From NCBI RefSeq assembly GCF_001434665.1, contig NZ_AZDG01000007.1, forward strand, positions 1 through 64,000: a DNA stretch of 64,000 nucleotides, read 5' to 3'. The stretch's first letter is position 1, and each line of letters opens with the position of its first letter. Under the pieces are notes generated by a model. The model was not told where the DNA came from. It made no database searches and was given only the letters and a program-made list of their open reading frames with translations. Position numbers and translations under genes: made by a program. Below, one piece after another: positions 1 through 7,472 of the stretch. Origin of the DNA: Companilactobacillus tucceti DSM 20183. GTDB taxonomy: Bacteria; Bacillota; Bacilli; Lactobacillales; Lactobacillaceae.

Positions 1-76
1 AGAGACAGATTCAACTTTATAATATTTCATCTGTCAACTTGACAGGGACTAGTGCATCTTATGCAGTTCCATTTTT

Positions 77-253
77 TTATATTGGAGAAGTAATAAGTTT
101 CAAATTAAGAAAGGCAATAATAGTTGTTAAAATCAAACCGACGATTAAAGCTAATTTACTATTAACATTATTTCCCATGATTTTCTTGTTACTATTCAAA
201 AATATGGGGCTAAATTTTATAAGGAGCAAAGTATAAAAATTGGTCAACAAGTA
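77..253 (-). pseudogene. C-terminal remnant of an NRAMP (MntH-like) metal transporter
   Basis: The minus strand holds an open frame of 59 codons, bounded upstream by an in-frame TAA. Its last 40 or so residues read like the end of an NRAMP Mn/Fe transporter: a basic stretch SNKKIMGNNVNSKLA followed by one hydrophobic helix (about LIVGLILTTIIAFLNL) and a stop. No start codon with a ribosome binding site and no body of the transporter precede it, so I read it as a decayed 3' fragment. Recognition is from memory of the family's C-terminus; a chance small membrane ORF is the alternative. It lies next to zinc-uptake genes, which fits a metal-transport locus. Confidence 0.4.
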
Positions 254-283
254 TTAGGTGAATCTGTTTATAGATGGAATCTT

Positions 284-405
284 GCTTAAACGCGTTAAAA
301 ACACGGCTTTTTCTGCTTAAAAAAAACAAGCCCCACCAATCCAAAGTCGGATTGATGGGGCTTGTTTGTCTTAATGATCGAAAGCTGAACGTGTTTTTAA
401 CACTC
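284..405 (-). repeat. class A nested palindromic element, copy A1
   Basis: On the minus strand the element opens with GAGTG directly after the stop of the 36-codon gene and ends with CGTTTAAGC. The outer arms GTTAAAAACACG and CGTGTTTTTAAC pair perfectly. Inside them lie the conserved boxes AGCTTTCGATCATTAA and TTAAGCAGAAAAAGC, and a GC-rich apical hairpin (arms CCCCAYCAATCC) followed by a T-run, which should act as the transcription terminator of the zinc lipoprotein operon. Confidence 0.8.
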
Positions 406-515
406 TATTTCTTACGTTTTATATCATTTAAGACTTTTTTAGCACGTCTTCTTGTTTTAATGTTTTTTGATTTTAAACGACGTAATGAACTAGCTCGATC
501 TATTTTTTCTGCCAT
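405..515 (-). CDS. 36-aa highly basic small protein (putative metal homeostasis protein type)
   Basis: This short gene starts at ATG 515 and its start overlaps the TAA of the upstream zinc lipoprotein (TAATG), so translation is probably coupled; AGAGGT lies 9 bases upstream as a ribosome binding site. The product is very basic (motifs SLRRLKSKNIKTRRRAKK) with no membrane segment. I recall proteins of this size and pattern being annotated in lactobacilli as 'putative metal homeostasis protein', which would fit the zinc operon, but the function is not established. It could bind nucleic acid or act as a ribosome-associated peptide. The ORF is real on position, start signal and coding sense; the role is inference. 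Confidence 0.72.
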   Translation of the reverse strand: MAEKIDRASSLRRLKSKNIKTRRRAKKVLNDIKRKK

Positions 516-1420
516 TATTTTTGTACCTCTACTAATATTTTATTAAGCTGTTTGTATTGCGACAGCATCCATTCTTTATAATTTTTACCGGCTGGTAATG
601 TTTCGGTTACTTTTAAAACGGGGATATTATTTTTATTAGCCAGTTTTACCATATTATCAACTGTTTTGCTGTCGGATTGAGAATTATACACTAAAAATGA
701 AATGTTTTGTTCCATAATACCTTGGCGCATATTTTTGACTACTTTAGGCGATGGATCGGTTCCATTTTCAACAGCTTTTTCGAATTCCTTATTACCGACT
801 TTGAATCCCATATCTTCAATAGAATAGTCAAAGACAGGTTCACTAACGTATACATCTTTGTTATTTGCATTTTGAGCAGTTTGTTTTAATTCGTCTAATT
901 CTGATTGAACGGGTTTTAATGATTTGATGTATTTATCGGCATTTTTTTGAAAATAAGCTTTATTTTTAGGCTGCTTCTTACCAAGTTCTTTAGCTAGATA
1001 GTTAGCTAACTTAGGCATAGTTTTAGGATCATACCAAAGATGGGGATTGTCTCCGGTTTTCTTATTCATAATATCTTCACCGACCAAAATCTTGGATGTT
1101 GAATCATTTTTTGAAAGTTTATTCATCCAAGAATCATATCCTAAACCATTAGCAATTGTTACATCTGCTGCGGAAACATCTTTTGCAATATTAGTCGTAG
1201 GTTCATAGTCATGTGGATCAAGTCCCGGTTTATTGATGATCGATTGTACAGATCCTTTATTACCAACGACAGCTTTAGCAACTTCGCCATAAAAATCAGT
1301 GGTAGTAACAATTTTTATTTTGTTGTTTTCAGCTTGTTTATTTCCACAAGCTGAGAGTGTTATTCCTAAAAACACAATTCCCAAAAATAAAGAAAGGAAT
1401 TTCAAATTTTTTTGAAACAT
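515..1420 (-). CDS. metal (zinc) ABC transporter substrate-binding lipoprotein, paralog 1
   Basis: This is a ZnuA/AdcA-type solute-binding protein of cluster A-I that captures Zn2+ (or Mn2+) outside the cell for an ABC importer. It has a signal peptide ending in the lipobox LSAC (Cys25 lipidated), then the metal-site histidines in DPHDYEP and NPHLWYDP and a C-terminal lobe with VSEPVFDYS. Length 301 aa is normal. No ATPase or permease lies nearby, so it must serve a transporter encoded elsewhere. A close paralog lies at 6382-7287. A 36-codon gene overlaps its stop. Upstream, 1439-1508, lie Zur-like inverted repeats, suggesting repression by zinc. Confidence 0.9.
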   Translation of the reverse strand: MFQKNLKFLSLFLGIVFLGITLSACGNKQAENNKIKIVTTTDFYGEVAKAVVGNKGSVQSIINKPGLDPHDYEPTTNIAKDVSAADVTIANGLGYDSWMNKLSKNDSTSKILVGEDIMNKKTGDNPHLWYDPKTMPKLANYLAKELGKKQPKNKAYFQKNADKYIKSLKPVQSELDELKQTAQNANNKDVYVSEPVFDYSIEDMGFKVGNKEFEKAVENGTDPSPKVVKNMRQGIMEQNISFLVYNSQSDSKTVDNMVKLANKNNIPVLKVTETLPAGKNYKEWMLSQYKQLNKILVEVQK

Positions 1421-1438
1421 ATAAAATCTCCTTCTAAA

Positions 1439-1508
1439 TAGTAATTATTACTGTTTAAGGATATATTAATTCTTTTTAATTGTAAATGGTAATATTTACG
1501 ATTTACAA
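1439..1508 (-). promoter_or_regulatory. Zur-like operator region upstream of zinc lipoprotein 1
   Basis: Two inverted repeats are visible. AGTAATTATTACT (1440-1452) is a 6-1-6 palindrome, and TTGTAAAT (1480-1487) pairs with ATTTACAA (1501-1508). On the gene strand the centre reads TCGTAAATATTACCA, close to the Bacillus Zur box TCGTAATnATTACGA. The 29-nt block 1480-1508 recurs with few changes at 7338-7366 before the paralog. Confidence 0.65.
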
Positions 1509-1523
1509 TGTATAAGAGAATAA

Positions 1524-1565
1524 AAATAACCTCAACAACCCAAAAATAGGATTGTTGAGGCTATT
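1524..1565 (-). terminator. rho-independent terminator after the CcpN-like gene
   Basis: The arms CCTCAACAA and TTGTTGAGG enclose a short loop and are followed on the minus strand by a T-rich tract. The CAACAATCC apex is shared with many terminators in this window, including those inside class A elements. Confidence 0.8.
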
Positions 1566-1576
1566 CAAAATTAATT

Positions 1577-2203
1577 TTATTCGTTATATTTAATACCCAA
1601 TTCAATAAAGTATTGGAAAATACGATTCTTAGTTATTTTACCGATGACTTGTCTGGGATCATCTTTTCTTGTAACTGGTAATGAATCAACTTCATGTTTA
1701 AAAAGTAAGTTGCCCACTTCAAGAACTGACATATCTTCAGTTACTGTTACTAGATTTGGCATCCTAGTCATAACCATACTGGCGACCATTGATTCGGTAT
1801 CAGCGTTATTCACAGTTACTGAAAGTAAATCTTTACGTGATATAAGTCCTAAAAGATTTTTATCATCATCTACGACGTAAAGAGAACCTGAATCTTGAAG
1901 AAATAAGATATTAACGCACTCTTGTAAAGTAGTATTTGCCTGTACAAAGGTAGGATCCTTCAAAATTTTGGCAATATTATTGTCGTAAAGTTCTTTAAAG
2001 TTAATGCTGGACTTTGGCATTGCGGAAAACTCATATCCGACTTTAGGACGTGATTTGAGTATTTCAATGGCAGTCAATAGACGCAGATCACCACGAATCG
2101 TTGGTACACGAAGATTGAGTTTTTCAGCAATTTGTTCACTAGTCATAGGACTTTTTTGTTTAGTTAATTCGATAATTTGTTTTTGTCTATTTGTTAGATA
2201 CAT
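1577..2203 (-). CDS. CcpN-like transcriptional regulator (HTH plus two CBS domains)
   Basis: Residues 1-60 form a winged helix (MYLTNRQKQII...SEQIAEKLNLRVPTIRGDLRLL), followed by two CBS motifs (about 75-130 and 140-200) that usually sense adenine nucleotides. This is the CcpN/YqzB family, which represses gluconeogenic genes in glycolytic conditions. I chose ATG 2203 because GGAG sits 7 bases upstream; a longer frame to 2290 lacks a binding site and has an unrelated hydrophobic leader. The gene lies 90 bases downstream of pyruvate phosphate dikinase on the same strand. CcpN genes often lie next to PPDK or its regulator, so it probably controls this locus. Confidence 0.85.
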   Translation of the reverse strand: MYLTNRQKQIIELTKQKSPMTSEQIAEKLNLRVPTIRGDLRLLTAIEILKSRPKVGYEFSAMPKSSINFKELYDNNIAKILKDPTFVQANTTLQECVNILFLQDSGSLYVVDDDKNLLGLISRKDLLSVTVNNADTESMVASMVMTRMPNLVTVTEDMSVLEVGNLLFKHEVDSLPVTRKDDPRQVIGKITKNRIFQYFIELGIKYNE

Positions 2204-2293
2204 GATATTTCTCCAAGTATTCTGGTTAAGTAAATTTATACCTATTATATATATAATTATATTTACTAGCAATATCACGTTATATATCATTTG

Positions 2294-4903
2294 TTAAATT
2301 TCTTTGTTAATTGTAGCTTGCGCAGCAGCAATTCTAGCAACTGGAATTCTGTATGGTGAACAAGATACGTATGTAATACCGATTTTATCGAAGAATTGAA
2401 TTGATTTTGGATCTCCTCCGACTTCACCGCAGACACCGATAGGTAATTGTGATTTTGTTTGACGTCCACGATCGACAGCCATTTTCATTAACTCTCCAAC
2501 ACCTTCTATATCTACTGATTGGAAAGGATCATTTGGAAGAATGCCTTGTTTAATATATTCTGGCATAAATGAACCCACATCATCACGAGAATATCCAAAG
2601 GTTAGTTGAGTTAAATCGTTTGTCCCAAAGCTAAAGAAGTCAGAAACTTCTGCAATTTGATTGGCTGTGACACATGCTCTAGGCATTTCCATCATTGTAC
2701 CTACTTGGTATTCAACATCGGATGAAAGTTCTTTGATTTGATTTTCTACCAAATTTCTGACCCATTGCATTTCTGATTTAGAATCAGTCAAAGGAATCAT
2801 AATATGTGGCTTGATCTCAATTCCTTCATCTTTAAGACGTAAGACGGCGTTAATGATAGCACGAACCTGCATTTGGTAAATATCGGGGAAAGTTACAGCT
2901 AAACGATCTCCACGGTGACCAAGCATAGGATTTAATTCTTTGAGTGAATCGATACGATTTTCAAGGTCTTCAACATTTTCTCCTAGTTCATCAGCGACTA
3001 ATTTGATTTCTTTAGCGTCATGAGGAAGGAACTCATGTAAAGGTGGGTCTAATAGTCTTACGGTAACTGATTTTCCAGCAGATAGTTTATAAATTTCGTA
3101 GAAGTCATTTTGCTGCATTGCCAGTAACTTTTCAAGTGGATCTTTTCTTCCGGTTGCATCTTTGGCTAAAATGAGACGTCTCATTTGTAATAATCTTTCA
3201 GACTTGAAGAACATATGCTCAGTTCTTGTTAAACCTATTCCATCAGCATCAAAATCAAGTGCCTTTTGGAAATCAGCAGGAGTGTCGGCGTTAGTATAAA
3301 CACCCATGTCACTTATTTCTTTAGCCCAGTTAAGTAAAATTGAAAGGTCTCCTTTAATGACGGCTTCACTAGTAGGAATTTGGCCAGAGTAAATTTTTCC
3401 CTTAGTACCATCTACAGAGATCCAGTCACCAGGATTGATAACTGTATCGTTTATTTTAGCGACTTTATTTTTGTAATCTACTTGAAGTTCATGTGCGCCT
3501 ACGACACCAGTTGAGCCCATTCCTCTAGCAACCACAGCTGCGTGAGATGTCATACCACCACGAGAAGTAACGATAGCTTCACTGACAACCATACCTTCAA
3601 TATCTTCAGGGGAAGTATCTTGTCTTACCAAAATAACTTTTTGATGTTTATTATCGTGAGCTTCTTTAGCCGTATCGGCGGTAAAGTAAACTTGTCCGCT
3701 GGCAGCACCGGGGGAGGCAGGAAGTCCTGTTGTTAATTCTCGATGGTTCTTCAATTCTTCTTTGTCAAAATCTGAATGTAACATAGCAGAGATTGATTCA
3801 GGGTCAATACGTGAAATAGCAGTTTTTTTATCGATCAATCCCTCATTTACAAGATCAACTGCGATTTTTACAGCGGCTTCAGGTGTTCTTTTACCATTAC
3901 GAGCTTGTAGTAGGAACAATTCTCCATGTTCAATCGTAAACTCTAAGTCTTGCATGTCTTGATAGTGGTCTTCAAGTTTTTGAGCAATATCAGCAAATTG
4001 ACCATAGATCTTAGGCATTGATGATTGTAGTGTATCGATTGATTGTGGCGTTCTAACACCTGAAACGACATCTTCACCTTGAGCGTTTAATAGATATTCT
4101 CCAAATAGATTCTTTTCACCAGTAGCAGGATTTCTTGTAAAGGCAACACCAGTACCGCAATCTTCACCAGCGTTACCAAAGACCATTGTTTGGACGTTGA
4201 CAGCTGTTCCTAAGGTTTCAGGAATGTTGTTTTGTTTACGATAAACACGAGCACGATTGTTATCCCATGATTCAAAGACTGAATTCACAGCAGCTAGAAT
4301 CTGGTCTTCTGGATTTTGAGGAAAGTCTTTATGAGCTTCTTTGGTGTAAATCTCCTTAAAACGCTCTACAATGGATTTTAGGTCTTCTGTTGTTAATTCG
4401 ATATCGGATTTATAATTATTATTTTTCTTAGTATCTGTTAGAACTTGGTCAAAAATTTCTTCTGAAATTCCGTAAACTACATTACCAAACATAGCTAGCA
4501 GACGACGATAACTATCATAGGCAAAACGTTCGTTGTTAGTTATTTTTGCTAAGGCAACAACGGATTTGTCATTTAAACCAATATTTAAAATAGTGTCCAT
4601 CATTCCGGGCATGGAAATTGCTGCACCTGAACGTACTGAGATCAATAGAGGATTTACGGTATCGTTAAATTTCTTATTTGTATTTTTACTTAATTTAATT
4701 AATGCATTATCAATTTCTTGGATGAGACTGTTGCTGAGTTTATTATTATTTCTTTGGTATTCGTGGCAAGCTTCAGTCGTTATAGTGAATCCAGCTGGGA
4801 CCGGAAGTCCTAATCTGGTCATTTCGGCCAAATTTGCACCTTTACCACCTAATAGTTGACGCATATCTTTGTTACCTTCGGAAAAGAAATAAATTTGTTT
4901 CAT
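2294..4903 (-). CDS. ppdK: pyruvate, phosphate dikinase
   Basis: PPDK interconverts pyruvate + ATP + Pi with PEP + AMP + PPi, letting the cell make PEP from pyruvate. The domains run in the usual order: N-terminal ATP-grasp with GGKGANLAEM, central phosphohistidine domain (SRGGMTSHAAVVARG, catalytic His near residue 454) and C-terminal TIM barrel with the catalytic Cys in GVCGEVGGDP (near 824). At 869 aa it is full length. ATG 4903 has AAGGAG 8 bases upstream; the seven extra residues to 4924 are unlikely. No PPDK regulatory kinase/phosphatase is nearby; the CcpN-like gene downstream probably regulates it transcriptionally. Confidence 0.95.
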   Translation of the reverse strand: MKQIYFFSEGNKDMRQLLGGKGANLAEMTRLGLPVPAGFTITTEACHEYQRNNNKLSNSLIQEIDNALIKLSKNTNKKFNDTVNPLLISVRSGAAISMPGMMDTILNIGLNDKSVVALAKITNNERFAYDSYRRLLAMFGNVVYGISEEIFDQVLTDTKKNNNYKSDIELTTEDLKSIVERFKEIYTKEAHKDFPQNPEDQILAAVNSVFESWDNNRARVYRKQNNIPETLGTAVNVQTMVFGNAGEDCGTGVAFTRNPATGEKNLFGEYLLNAQGEDVVSGVRTPQSIDTLQSSMPKIYGQFADIAQKLEDHYQDMQDLEFTIEHGELFLLQARNGKRTPEAAVKIAVDLVNEGLIDKKTAISRIDPESISAMLHSDFDKEELKNHRELTTGLPASPGAASGQVYFTADTAKEAHDNKHQKVILVRQDTSPEDIEGMVVSEAIVTSRGGMTSHAAVVARGMGSTGVVGAHELQVDYKNKVAKINDTVINPGDWISVDGTKGKIYSGQIPTSEAVIKGDLSILLNWAKEISDMGVYTNADTPADFQKALDFDADGIGLTRTEHMFFKSERLLQMRRLILAKDATGRKDPLEKLLAMQQNDFYEIYKLSAGKSVTVRLLDPPLHEFLPHDAKEIKLVADELGENVEDLENRIDSLKELNPMLGHRGDRLAVTFPDIYQMQVRAIINAVLRLKDEGIEIKPHIMIPLTDSKSEMQWVRNLVENQIKELSSDVEYQVGTMMEMPRACVTANQIAEVSDFFSFGTNDLTQLTFGYSRDDVGSFMPEYIKQGILPNDPFQSVDIEGVGELMKMAVDRGRQTKSQLPIGVCGEVGGDPKSIQFFDKIGITYVSCSPYRIPVARIAAAQATINKEI

Positions 4904-5047
4904 CAGATATATCTCCTTAATCATTAATTATGATGTATTAAATAACAACTAGACTATATATGATGTTTTATATTAATGCAAGGGGTTACATAAATAAAGA
5001 CTGGTAATGTGTTAAACTTAAAAAAATAATTTAGATAGGTGAATATT

Positions 5048-5485
5048 TTGAAAGAAGCACTTCAAATTTTAAAAGACAACAATTATAAAGTGACAAAACA
5101 ACGAATCGATTTAATTGACTATTTAAGTAAATACGTCGATAGTTATGTTCAAATCAGTGTTGTTGATGCTTATATGCGTTCGTTATATCCTGGTATAAGT
5201 CACAATACGGTTTATCGAAATGTTAAAGAGTTTTCTGATATTGGCTTGGTTGAGTACCAAGAAAAAAATAAAACGATGATCAAATTTCAATGTGATTTTG
5301 AACAACCACATCATCATCATTTTATTTGTTCTAATTGCGGTAAAGTGATTGAATTAAAGGAGTGTCCTATGGATTTCTTCACCAAGCAATTACCTGGCTG
5401 CCAAGTTGAAACACATGCTATTGAAATTTATGGCTTGTGTCCTGACTGTGTAAAAGCACAAAGCAAAAAGGCCAAACCTCTTTAA
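5048..5485 (+). CDS. zur: Fur-family regulator, Zur-like
   Basis: A 145-aa Fur-family repressor with an N-terminal winged helix and C-terminal metal-binding dimer domain. The run HHHHFICSNCGK, the segment ELKECPMD, and the second Cys pair (CPDC) match the Zur branch closely. I place the start at TTG 5048, which has AGGTGA 5 bases upstream; a GTG at 5039 overlaps that site. It lies between two zinc lipoprotein genes that share a Zur-like operator, so repression of zinc uptake is the likely job. The zinc assignment over Fe or Mn rests on sequence resemblance and context. Confidence 0.85.
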   Translation: MKEALQILKDNNYKVTKQRIDLIDYLSKYVDSYVQISVVDAYMRSLYPGISHNTVYRNVKEFSDIGLVEYQEKNKTMIKFQCDFEQPHHHHFICSNCGKVIELKECPMDFFTKQLPGCQVETHAIEIYGLCPDCVKAQSKKAKPL

Positions 5486-5506
5486 TAGAAGTTTGGCTTT
5501 TCGTAT
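5467..5506 (+). terminator. terminator overlapping the 3' end of the Zur-like gene
   Basis: The arms AAGGCCAAAC and GTTTGGCTTTT flank the stop codon and end in a T-run. The 5' arm is made from the last codons of the gene. Confidence 0.75.
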
Positions 5507-5603
5507 CTACTTGAATCTATGGATAGACCAAAGAATAGCTGAATTATAAATACTTCAAAAGTCCCCTATAAAATTATACAAAGCAACTTTCTGCGAAGGG
5601 ATG

Positions 5604-5819
5604 TTAGATCGGTTCCTCGTCAGAGTCTTTGTCATGGAAGAAGACTTCAAAGGGAATTTCATATGTGTCATGAAGTTTAATGATTTCCTTTTGAGTGAAG
5701 CCTAGATCCTTATTCTTACGATGAACGGTTGATTTAGATTTCTCTAGCAAGTCTGCAATGTCACTTTGTTTAATCTGGTGCATAATACAAAAAGTTTTAA
5801 AATACTGATTATCATACAT
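5604..5819 (-). CDS. small HTH protein, Cro/CI-like
   Basis: A 71-aa protein with a helix-turn-helix core (IKQSDIADLLEKSKSTVHRKNKDLGFTQKEIIKLHDTY) and an acidic tail. ATG 5819 is preceded by AAAGGAAAG. Small DNA-binding proteins of this kind are common in lactobacilli and in phage, but no phage genes lie nearby. It is transcribed divergently from the HTH gene at 5975, sharing a 155-base promoter region, so the two may regulate each other. Target unknown. Confidence 0.65.
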   Translation of the reverse strand: MYDNQYFKTFCIMHQIKQSDIADLLEKSKSTVHRKNKDLGFTQKEIIKLHDTYEIPFEVFFHDKDSDEEPI

Positions 5820-5974
5820 TGCAATCTTTCCTTTGTGGAATATATTTTCCTTTAATGAGGATTACAACTACATATTAAGTTAATTAGTGAAACTTTTCAA
5901 TATATTTTTTTTCGCAAAGTGTCATAAATTACGCTAAAATATCATATATGAAAGGTAGAGGTTATATTTGACAC

Positions 5975-6241
5975 ATGATAACAATTGGAAGATATTTAAA
6001 AACTAAAAGATTCTTTTCAGAACTTACATTATTGCAAGTAACTCATATTGCTAAAGATAAATATGGTTACTCTACTTCGACGTCAGTTTTAAGTGCTATT
6101 GAAACTGATAAGAACAAAATTATCGACGGTGAGTTATTGTTCGTCTTGTCGGATATTTATGACTTTGATTTGAATGAATTCAAAGAAGTCATTCTAGCAA
6201 ATATCAGTAATATTCGTGAACGAAGGAAATTAAATAAATAA
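5975..6241 (+). CDS. small XRE-like regulator
   Basis: An 88-aa protein that starts as a helix-turn-helix protein would (IGRYLKTKRFFSELTLLQVTHIAKDKYGYSTSTSVLSAIETDK), with a region like the XRE fold. The best ribosome binding site (GAGG) is 13 bases from the ATG, which is long. Divergent from the HTH gene at 5604-5819. No effector gene is adjacent; the next gene is the convergent zinc lipoprotein. Function unknown. Confidence 0.55.
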   Translation: MITIGRYLKTKRFFSELTLLQVTHIAKDKYGYSTSTSVLSAIETDKNKIIDGELLFVLSDIYDFDLNEFKEVILANISNIRERRKLNK

Positions 6242-6285
6242 ATTTTTACAGTTTCAGGTACGGTTTTTTTAACGTACATAAAAAG

Positions 6286-6370
6286 AGAGTTTGGTAAAGT
6301 AAAATCAACTTTCGAGCATTAAAACAAATAGCCTCCAACAATCCGATTTTAGATTGTTGGGGGCTATTAT
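6286..6370 (+). repeat. partial class A element (left half plus apical hairpin)
   Basis: AACTTTCGAGCATTAA, the 5' inner box of class A, is followed by the apical hairpin with arms AATAGCCYCCAACAATC and GATTGTTGGGGGCTATT. The 3' half is missing, as the convergent zinc lipoprotein gene ends at 6382. The hairpin can terminate transcription in both directions. Confidence 0.65.
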
Positions 6371-6381
6371 TTTGTCAAAAG

Positions 6382-7287
6382 TTATTTATCTTTTAGGATT
6401 TTATTTAATTGTTTGTACTGTGATAGCATCCATTCTTTATATGTATCACCTTCAGGAAGAGTTTCTGTCACCTTTAATACCGGAATATCGTTTTTCTTTG
6501 CTAATTGAACTAGATTATCAACGGTTTTACTTTCAGCTTGTTCGTTATAAACAAGAAAGGATACTCTTTTATGGTTCAATCCGTCACGCATATCTTTGAC
6601 TACTTTAGGTGAAGGATCAGTACCATTTTCAATAGCTTTTTCAAAACTTTTATCACCAATAGTAAATCCCATTGCTTTGATCGAATAATCAAAAACAGGT
6701 TCACTCACGTATACATCTTTGTTCTTAGTCTTTTTTGCAGTGTCTTTTAATTGATTCAGTTCATTTTGAACAGGTTTTAGAGATTGAATATATTTTTTAG
6801 CATTATTTTTAAAATATTGCTTGTTTTTAGGCTGCTTTTTACCAAGCTCTTTAGCTAAATAGTTAGCATATCTTGGCATGGTATTAGGTTTGTACCAGAG
6901 ATGAGGGTTGTCACCACTCTTTTTATTCATAATATCTTCGCCGACTTTTATAAAGACAGCATCACTTGTATCGCTTGTTAGTTTATTCATCCAAGAATCA
7001 TAACCAATACCGTTTGCTACCGTTATGTCGGCACGACTAACTTTTTTAGCGATTTCGGTGGTTGGTTCATAATCATGTGGATCGATTGCAGGATTATTGA
7101 TTATGGAGGTGACGTTTCCCTTATCTCCAACGACTGATTTGGCAACTTCACCGTAAAAATCAGTCGTGGTTACAATATTTATTTTGCCGTTATGGCTAGT
7201 GGATGGTGCTTTTGAAGAACATCCAGTTAAAATAATTGTTAGTAGAGCAATCCCTAAAGTCAAAATGATTTTCTTTGATTTATTCAT
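6382..7287 (-). CDS. metal (zinc) ABC transporter substrate-binding lipoprotein, paralog 2
   Basis: A second ZnuA/AdcA-type lipoprotein of 301 aa, highly similar throughout to the one at 515-1420. The signal peptide ends in LTGC (Cys23 lipidated); the metal ligands DPHDYEP and NPHLWYKP and the block VSEPVFDYS are conserved. It is monocistronic, with no permease or ATPase nearby. The upstream region carries the same 29-nt operator-like block as paralog 1. The pair looks like an old duplication around the Zur-like gene with conserved control; differing affinity or partners would be a reason to keep both. Confidence 0.9.
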   Translation of the reverse strand: MNKSKKIILTLGIALLTIILTGCSSKAPSTSHNGKINIVTTTDFYGEVAKSVVGDKGNVTSIINNPAIDPHDYEPTTEIAKKVSRADITVANGIGYDSWMNKLTSDTSDAVFIKVGEDIMNKKSGDNPHLWYKPNTMPRYANYLAKELGKKQPKNKQYFKNNAKKYIQSLKPVQNELNQLKDTAKKTKNKDVYVSEPVFDYSIKAMGFTIGDKSFEKAIENGTDPSPKVVKDMRDGLNHKRVSFLVYNEQAESKTVDNLVQLAKKNDIPVLKVTETLPEGDTYKEWMLSQYKQLNKILKDK

Positions 7288-7300
7288 AATTTTTCCTCAA

Positions 7301-7366
7301 TAGATAATACTATCTACATTAAATGATTGGCTCAATTTTGTAAACGATAATACTTACTGTTTACAG
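7301..7366 (-). promoter_or_regulatory. Zur-like operator region upstream of zinc lipoprotein 2
   Basis: TAGATAATACTATCTA (7301-7316) is a 6-4-6 palindrome next to the start codon, and 7338-7366 repeats the 29-nt block of 1480-1508 (TTGTAAA, TAATA, TTAC and TTTACA kept in register). The agreement between paralogs outside the coding region argues for one shared regulator. Confidence 0.6.
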
Positions 7367-7386
7367 AAAGAGAATACTTTAAAATT

Positions 7387-7401
7387 AAGAAATCGCTTTC
7401 A
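7387..7401 (+). promoter_or_regulatory. near-consensus cre (CcpA) site before the KDG kinase gene
   Basis: AAGAAATCGCTTTCA differs at one defined position from the cre consensus WTGNAANCGNWNNCW. Its location about 75 bases before the start fits carbon catabolite control. Confidence 0.5.
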
Positions 7402-7472
7402 TTGTTTAGTTAACAAGTTTTATAATATTACTAAATGATAATTTAAGTTTATGTATAGGAAAGGATATAAAA

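Noticed and set aside
39-236. 65-aa plus-strand ORF
   Set aside because: It lies opposite the NRAMP-like remnant and has no start signal; hydrophobicity comes from the opposite frame.
5604-6241. Divergent small HTH genes as a prophage control region
   Set aside because: No integrase, replication or structural phage genes and no attachment repeats were seen nearby.
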